DNA of 17,890 bases from Caldifarciminota bacterium (lineage in GTDB: Bacteria; Hydrothermota; Tepidihabitantia; Tepidihabitantales; Tepidihabitantaceae), in assembly GCA_016935295.1 (NCBI GenBank), contig JAFGRF010000072.1:1-17890 (forward strand), given 5' to 3'. Under the pieces are notes generated by a model. That model saw only the letters and a list, made by a program, of their open reading frames with translations, was not told the DNA's origin and did not search any database. A program made the position numbers and the translations under genes. How positions within the stretch are numbered: the first letter of the stretch is position 1; each line of letters opens with the position of its first letter. Positions 15,561 to 17,890 of this stretch are shown here, in pieces.

Positions 15561-15793
15561 TGTGGATAACTCAGCGGATACTACTAATTGTGGTCATGGC
15601 TGTGAGGGCATTTGGGGACATGTGTGGACAGAATGTGGATAACCATGTGGGTAATCATCCACAACGTCTTGTGGTTTGTACCCCGAGAGCAGCACAGGAC
15701 GTTGTGCTACTGCCGGGGTTCTCCACACATATCCACATCCCAACAGCAACAGCAAGTTCTTAGATCTTGAAGATTTGTTGTTCTAATAAGGAA
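15561..15793. other. Putative replication origin: DnaA-box cluster with AT-rich segments
   Basis: Two perfect DnaA boxes (TGTGGATAA, complement of TTATCCACA) lie at 15561-15569 and 15634-15642. Four one-mismatch boxes follow: TGTGGGTAA 15646-15654, TCATCCACA 15655-15663, TTCTCCACA 15719-15727 and ATATCCACA 15729-15737. A two-mismatch box, TGTGGACAG, is at 15623-15631. Left boxes point one way and right boxes the other, and two abut tail to tail. The stretch 15541-15600 is about 58% AT in a GC-rich window, and about 15754-15793 is richer still. The latter includes AGATCT (15762-15767), the 6-mer bound by ATP-DnaA in E. coli oriC. TACTACTAATT (15579-15589), 9 nt after the first box, resembles a DnaA-trio. 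These are oriC hallmarks. No dnaA or dnaN is in the window, and a DnaA-titrating site or plasmid origin is not excluded. Confidence 0.7.
15680..15719. repeat. Interrupted 40-nt hairpin inside the putative origin
   Basis: Outer arms ACCCCG (15680-15685) and CGGGGT (15714-15719), and inner arms AGCACA (15691-15696) and TGTGCT (15703-15708), enclose a symmetric 5-by-5-nt internal loop and a 6-nt apex. It separates the left DnaA boxes from the two on the right. A smaller inverted repeat, CCACAA (15659-15664) with TTGTGG (15669-15674), lies beside it. Confidence 0.55.
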
Positions 15794-15954
15794 AGTACGC
15801 GCGGACGCGAAGCTCGAGACCGAGGAAGCGAGAATGGCCAGGCAGAAGGTCGATGGTTCCCTGCGGATTTCAGATTCCGGATTGGCTACGCGGAGGCACC
15901 GCGGGTCACGACAGGTCCCGGCATCCGGACCTGCAGGCGCAGGCGTCGGGACGG
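15794..15954. other. Gap between the putative origin and the winged-helix gene
   Basis: GC-rich, with no ORF of coding character. The only structured element seen is the hairpin at 15912-15933. Confidence 0.5.
15912..15933 (-). terminator. Hairpin after the winged-helix regulator gene
   Basis: CAGGTCC (15912-15918) and GGACCTG (15927-15933) form a perfect 7-bp stem with an 8-nt loop. It starts about 20 nt past the regulator's stop on the minus strand. No T-tract follows. It may stop transcription before it enters the DnaA-box region. Confidence 0.45.
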
Positions 15955-16284
15955 CTAGACCGACAGGCCGCCAAGCACTTGCTGCATGGTCCGTTTGTAC
16001 TGCCGTAACGCCGCGCGGCCCTTCTTGGTGGCGCGGAGCAGGGTGCGGGGTATCCGGTCCACGAATTCCTTCTTCACCTCGACGTAGCCCGCCTCTTCTA
16101 GTCGGGTCATATGCGACGAGAGGTTGCCTCCGGTCAATCCGGTCTGGTTCTGCACGAAGAGGAAGTCTGCGCTTTCCAGCCCGGCCAGCAATCCGAGGAT
16201 GGCCAGGCGCGCCGGCTCGTGTATTACCCGGTCGACCGCGGCCAGGGGCTGCAGTTCCTGGCTCTCGGGCTCAGGGGTTGGCAT
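15955..16284 (-). CDS. Winged-helix transcriptional regulator (HTH_34-like)
   Basis: 109 residues, the usual size for a one-domain winged-helix regulator of the PF13601 type. DRVIHEPARLAILGLL (18-33) is the typical first helix. The helix-turn-helix spans about 41-67, with recognition helix TGGNLSSHMTRLEEAGY (51-67), followed by the wing (YVEVKKEFVDRIPRTLLRATKKG, split by a turn). No metal-binding Cys pair of the ArsR type is present. ATG 16284 has GGAG 7 nt upstream. The gene overlaps the end of the small membrane protein gene by 14 nt, so they form one operon. In such pairs the regulator often controls its membrane partner; that is inference from context. Confidence 0.88.
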   Translation of the reverse strand: MPTPEPESQELQPLAAVDRVIHEPARLAILGLLAGLESADFLFVQNQTGLTGGNLSSHMTRLEEAGYVEVKKEFVDRIPRTLLRATKKGRAALRQYKRTMQQVLGGLSV

Positions 16285-16516
16285 GAGCCGACTCCGATTT
16301 CGGGTGACGCTGCAGGAAGCGGAAGAAGCAGACCAGGCCGGTGAAAAGAAGGAAGAGGCCGGGCAACCCGAACATCAGGACAAGGCTGTAGTGTGTATTG
16401 GTTACCGCCACCGAGATGAGCGCTGCAATCAGGACGACGCCGGCGTGAATGTAGAACCTAGCCAATCCGGTCCGGCGGCCCTTAAGGACAAGCGTGGCGG
16501 CGCCGGCCAGCAGCAA
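16271..16516 (-). CDS. Small membrane protein, possibly N-terminally disrupted
   Basis: About 81 residues if TTG 16516 is the start. Two transmembrane helices are clear (about 23-39 and 44-66), followed by a basic cytoplasmic end (FRFLQRHPKSESAH). The first 11 residues (LLAGAATLVLKG) look like the tail of a further helix cut off by the start. GGAGG abuts the TTG with no spacer, too close for normal initiation; the CTG two codons later would be spaced better. In the same frame upstream (16630-16571), NELVAEYAWLATL is encoded, then three stop codons (TGA 16573-16571, TGA 16534-16532, TAA 16528-16526). This suggests an intact gene once began further upstream. The gene overlaps the regulator by 14 nt. 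No family is recognised. Confidence 0.55.
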   Translation of the reverse strand: MLLAGAATLVLKGRRTGLARFYIHAGVVLIAALISVAVTNTHYSLVLMFGLPGLFLLFTGLVCFFRFLQRHPKSESAHANP

Positions 16517-16841
16517 CCTCCGACCTTACTGTCAAGCTCGACCTGCGGGGAGAAAGGGGCGAGCGTGATATCAGGGCCCTGGCTGAGGCCGGAGGGTGGC
16601 CAGCCAGGCGTACTCTGCGACCAGTTCATTTCCTCTTCACACCTCTCCACGCCCAGCCTCATTTCCGTGTCTTTGGAAATACGGAGGCAGGCAGACGGGA
16701 GGGGGCGGGGCCGAATGATGTCCGTCGCTCACGGCCTGCGGCCGGGTTGGCGGGCGGCAACTGCCTGCGGCGGAGCAACGGGAACCCGGATGCGGGCAAT
16801 CGTGGTCCCGACCGGCAGTTGCGGGGCGAGCGCGGGTCGGG
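16517..16841. other. Gap with possible gene remnant and a long-loop inverted repeat
   Basis: No intact gene. Bases 16571-16630 (-) may hold the remnant N-terminus of the small membrane protein. GCAACTGCC (16757-16765) and GGCAGTTGC (16814-16822) are perfectly complementary with a 48-nt loop. They lie within 20-85 nt downstream of the minus-strand gene ending at 16842, a possible 3'-end structure. No convincing promoter for the regulator operon was found. Confidence 0.45.
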
Positions 16842-17890
16842 CTAGGTCTGGTCGGAGGCCGGGCCGCGGAGCCTGGCGCAGCGCGCAAGCTGCCAGGCGT
16901 ACCAGTCGCAGACCGCGCCGACGCAGCGGCCGGTTGACTGGCAGAGCGGCTTCACCCGCGTGGGGTCCACGCCGATCTTCACGAGTTCCGCAATCCGGTC
17001 GAGGCCGAGCCGGGTAGGGGGGACGTCGGTCTGGGTGAGGCTGCCGTTGAGGAGCATCTGACCCTGTTTGTGGTAGAACCACTCCTCGGCGCCGGGCGAG
17101 TAGCCCTCGGCCAGCAGCTTCTCGTTGGCAGGTGCCGGGTCGAGGCCCTTGGCTTCGCGTTCGGCCAGGCGGATGAGCTTGGCCGCTTCGCGGAGGTCGA
17201 CGCCCGACTGCTTGTTGCCGAAGATTGCCACGTTGCCCGATGACCGACGCTGGATGACAATTGCCGCCCGCGCGCCAAACTGGGACCGGGCGTACTTGTG
17301 AATGCCGTCCTCGTCCGAGTCAACGGTCACGACCCGCCACCGCTTCTTTCCCGCCTCGATTTCCTCAACCTTGGCCTTGGTGTCGAACTCCGGCTTGACC
17401 ACGGTGAAGAAACGCAGTTGTTCCTGGTACTTGGCCTCGATCGCCACGAGCGCCCACTCGATTACCCGGTGCGGTTCCTCGGGGCAGCGGGCGTGCAGGA
17501 GTTTGACCACGTAGGAGATGTCGAATGGCGAGGCGTTGCCTTCGACGTCGGCAGCCCGGACGAATCTGAGGATCTTGGCGAGCGACGGATCGTCGCTGAC
17601 CCCGAGTTCCTTCGCCACCAGGGTCGTCGCGCAGTCGTCCTTCTTCCGGCCTTCGTCCATGGTCGGGTGTTCGTCGAACCGGCCGCCACCGATGCCGAGC
17701 AGGAGCGTTCCTTCGGCTTCGTAGTCTTCGGGTTTTCGCCCGGCTTCTGCCAGCTTGCGGATAGAGGTGAACTCGACCGTGGCCGTGCCGATACCGGGAA
17801 ACCGTTGCTCCCCAAACTTGCGCAGGAGCCAGATTGCCGCGATTTCGTCAACGTGCGGCCGCTCGTGGGTCAGAATGCGCTTGAAGATCA
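16842..17890 (-). CDS. MYG1-like putative metal-dependent hydrolase (N-terminus outside window)
   Basis: 348 residues are visible; the frame is open to the window edge, so the ATG at 17660 is internal. The visible N-terminus reads LTHERPHVDEIAAIWLL (6-22), resembling the THNGxFHxDE metal-binding motif of the MYG1/UPF0160 family. LLGIGGGRFDEH (64-74, with one residue omitted here) resembles its second motif, DVGGxYD...H. Conserved His8, His12, Asp14, Asp72 and His74 could bind a metal. MYG1 proteins are related to DHH phosphoesterases, and the eukaryotic one is a 3'-5' exonuclease; activity here is inference. Later parts include VIQRRSSGNVAIFGNK and QMLLNGSLTQTDVPPT. The C-terminal tail has four Cys spaced C-x5-C-x4-C-x9-C (316, 322, 327, 337), perhaps a metal site. 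The family assignment is moderately sure. No partner gene is close by. Confidence 0.6.
   Translation of the reverse strand, partial: IFKRILTHERPHVDEIAAIWLLRKFGEQRFPGIGTATVEFTSIRKLAEAGRKPEDYEAEGTLLLGIGGGRFDEHPTMDEGRKKDDCATTLVAKELGVSDDPSLAKILRFVRAADVEGNASPFDISYVVKLLHARCPEEPHRVIEWALVAIEAKYQEQLRFFTVVKPEFDTKAKVEEIEAGKKRWRVVTVDSDEDGIHKYARSQFGARAAIVIQRRSSGNVAIFGNKQSGVDLREAAKLIRLAEREAKGLDPAPANEKLLAEGYSPGAEEWFYHKQGQMLLNGSLTQTDVPPTRLGLDRIAELVKIGVDPTRVKPLCQSTGRCVGAVCDWYAWQLARCARLRGPASDQT

Noticed and set aside
15064..15642. 192-codon plus-strand ORF reaching into the DnaA-box cluster
   Set aside because: A +1 shadow of the SANT-like gene that happens to stay open; its end is encoded by DnaA boxes.
16529..16537. 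Minus-strand TTGACA upstream of the small membrane protein
   Set aside because: Sequence 16-18 nt downstream (CTGCTG/TGCTGG) does not resemble a -10 box.
16124..17017. 297-codon plus-strand ORF
   Set aside because: Runs across three minus-strand features and a gap; low-complexity Arg/Gly-rich composition typical of a shadow.

Overview
The window is 17.9 kb of GC-rich bacterial DNA whose codons favour G or C in third position. It shows no phage, IS element, CRISPR array or tRNA/rRNA gene. The gene set (a very large Ser/Thr-kinase/sigma-54 regulator, tandem exported DUF3857-transglutaminase proteins, an orphan membrane histidine kinase) recalls uncultured FCB-type lineages (WOR-3/TA06/Eisenbacteria) or deltaproteobacteria. 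That placement is inference and weak. TGA ends several genes here, so the ordinary code applies.

Layout: (1) 2-922, 3' part of a sugar dehydrogenase of the Gfo/Idh/MocA, WlbA/WbpB-like type; (2) 923-1366, a hairpin-dense gap; (3) 1367-6589 (-), a 1740-residue regulator: protein kinase, AAA ATPase, TPR array, GAF, sigma-54 AAA+ with intact GAFTGA, Fis-type HTH; (4) 6590-6996, a divergent control region with six TGCGAC hexamers; (5) 6997-10864 (+), two overlapping DUF3857/transglutaminase genes, the second lacking the catalytic His; (6) 11135-13194 (+), a small tail-anchored protein overlapping a 7-TM PAS histidine kinase; (7) 13313-13375, a relic of the C-terminus of a third DUF3857 paralogue; (8) 13463-14512 (-), a nitronate monooxygenase-family flavoprotein whose conserved N-terminus lies behind an in-frame TGA; (9) 14756-15328 (+), a basic protein with two SANT/Myb-like repeats; (10) about 15540-15795, an AT-rich DnaA-box cluster that looks like a replication origin; (11) 15955-16516 (-), a winged-helix regulator overlapping a small membrane protein; (12) 16842-17890 (-), a partial MYG1-like protein.

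Five promoters share the form TTGAC(T/C)-N16/17-TAnnnT. Four lie so close to a start codon (about 4-11 nt from the -10 box) that leaderless or near-leaderless translation is likely; the fifth, before the first DUF3857 gene, has a normal Shine-Dalgarno sequence.

The most distinctive items are the kinase-to-sigma-54 fusion protein with its repeat-rich upstream region, and the putative oriC with a probable DNA-binding protein gene next to it. All reading is by eye. Similarity statements are family recognition from memory, not database searches.
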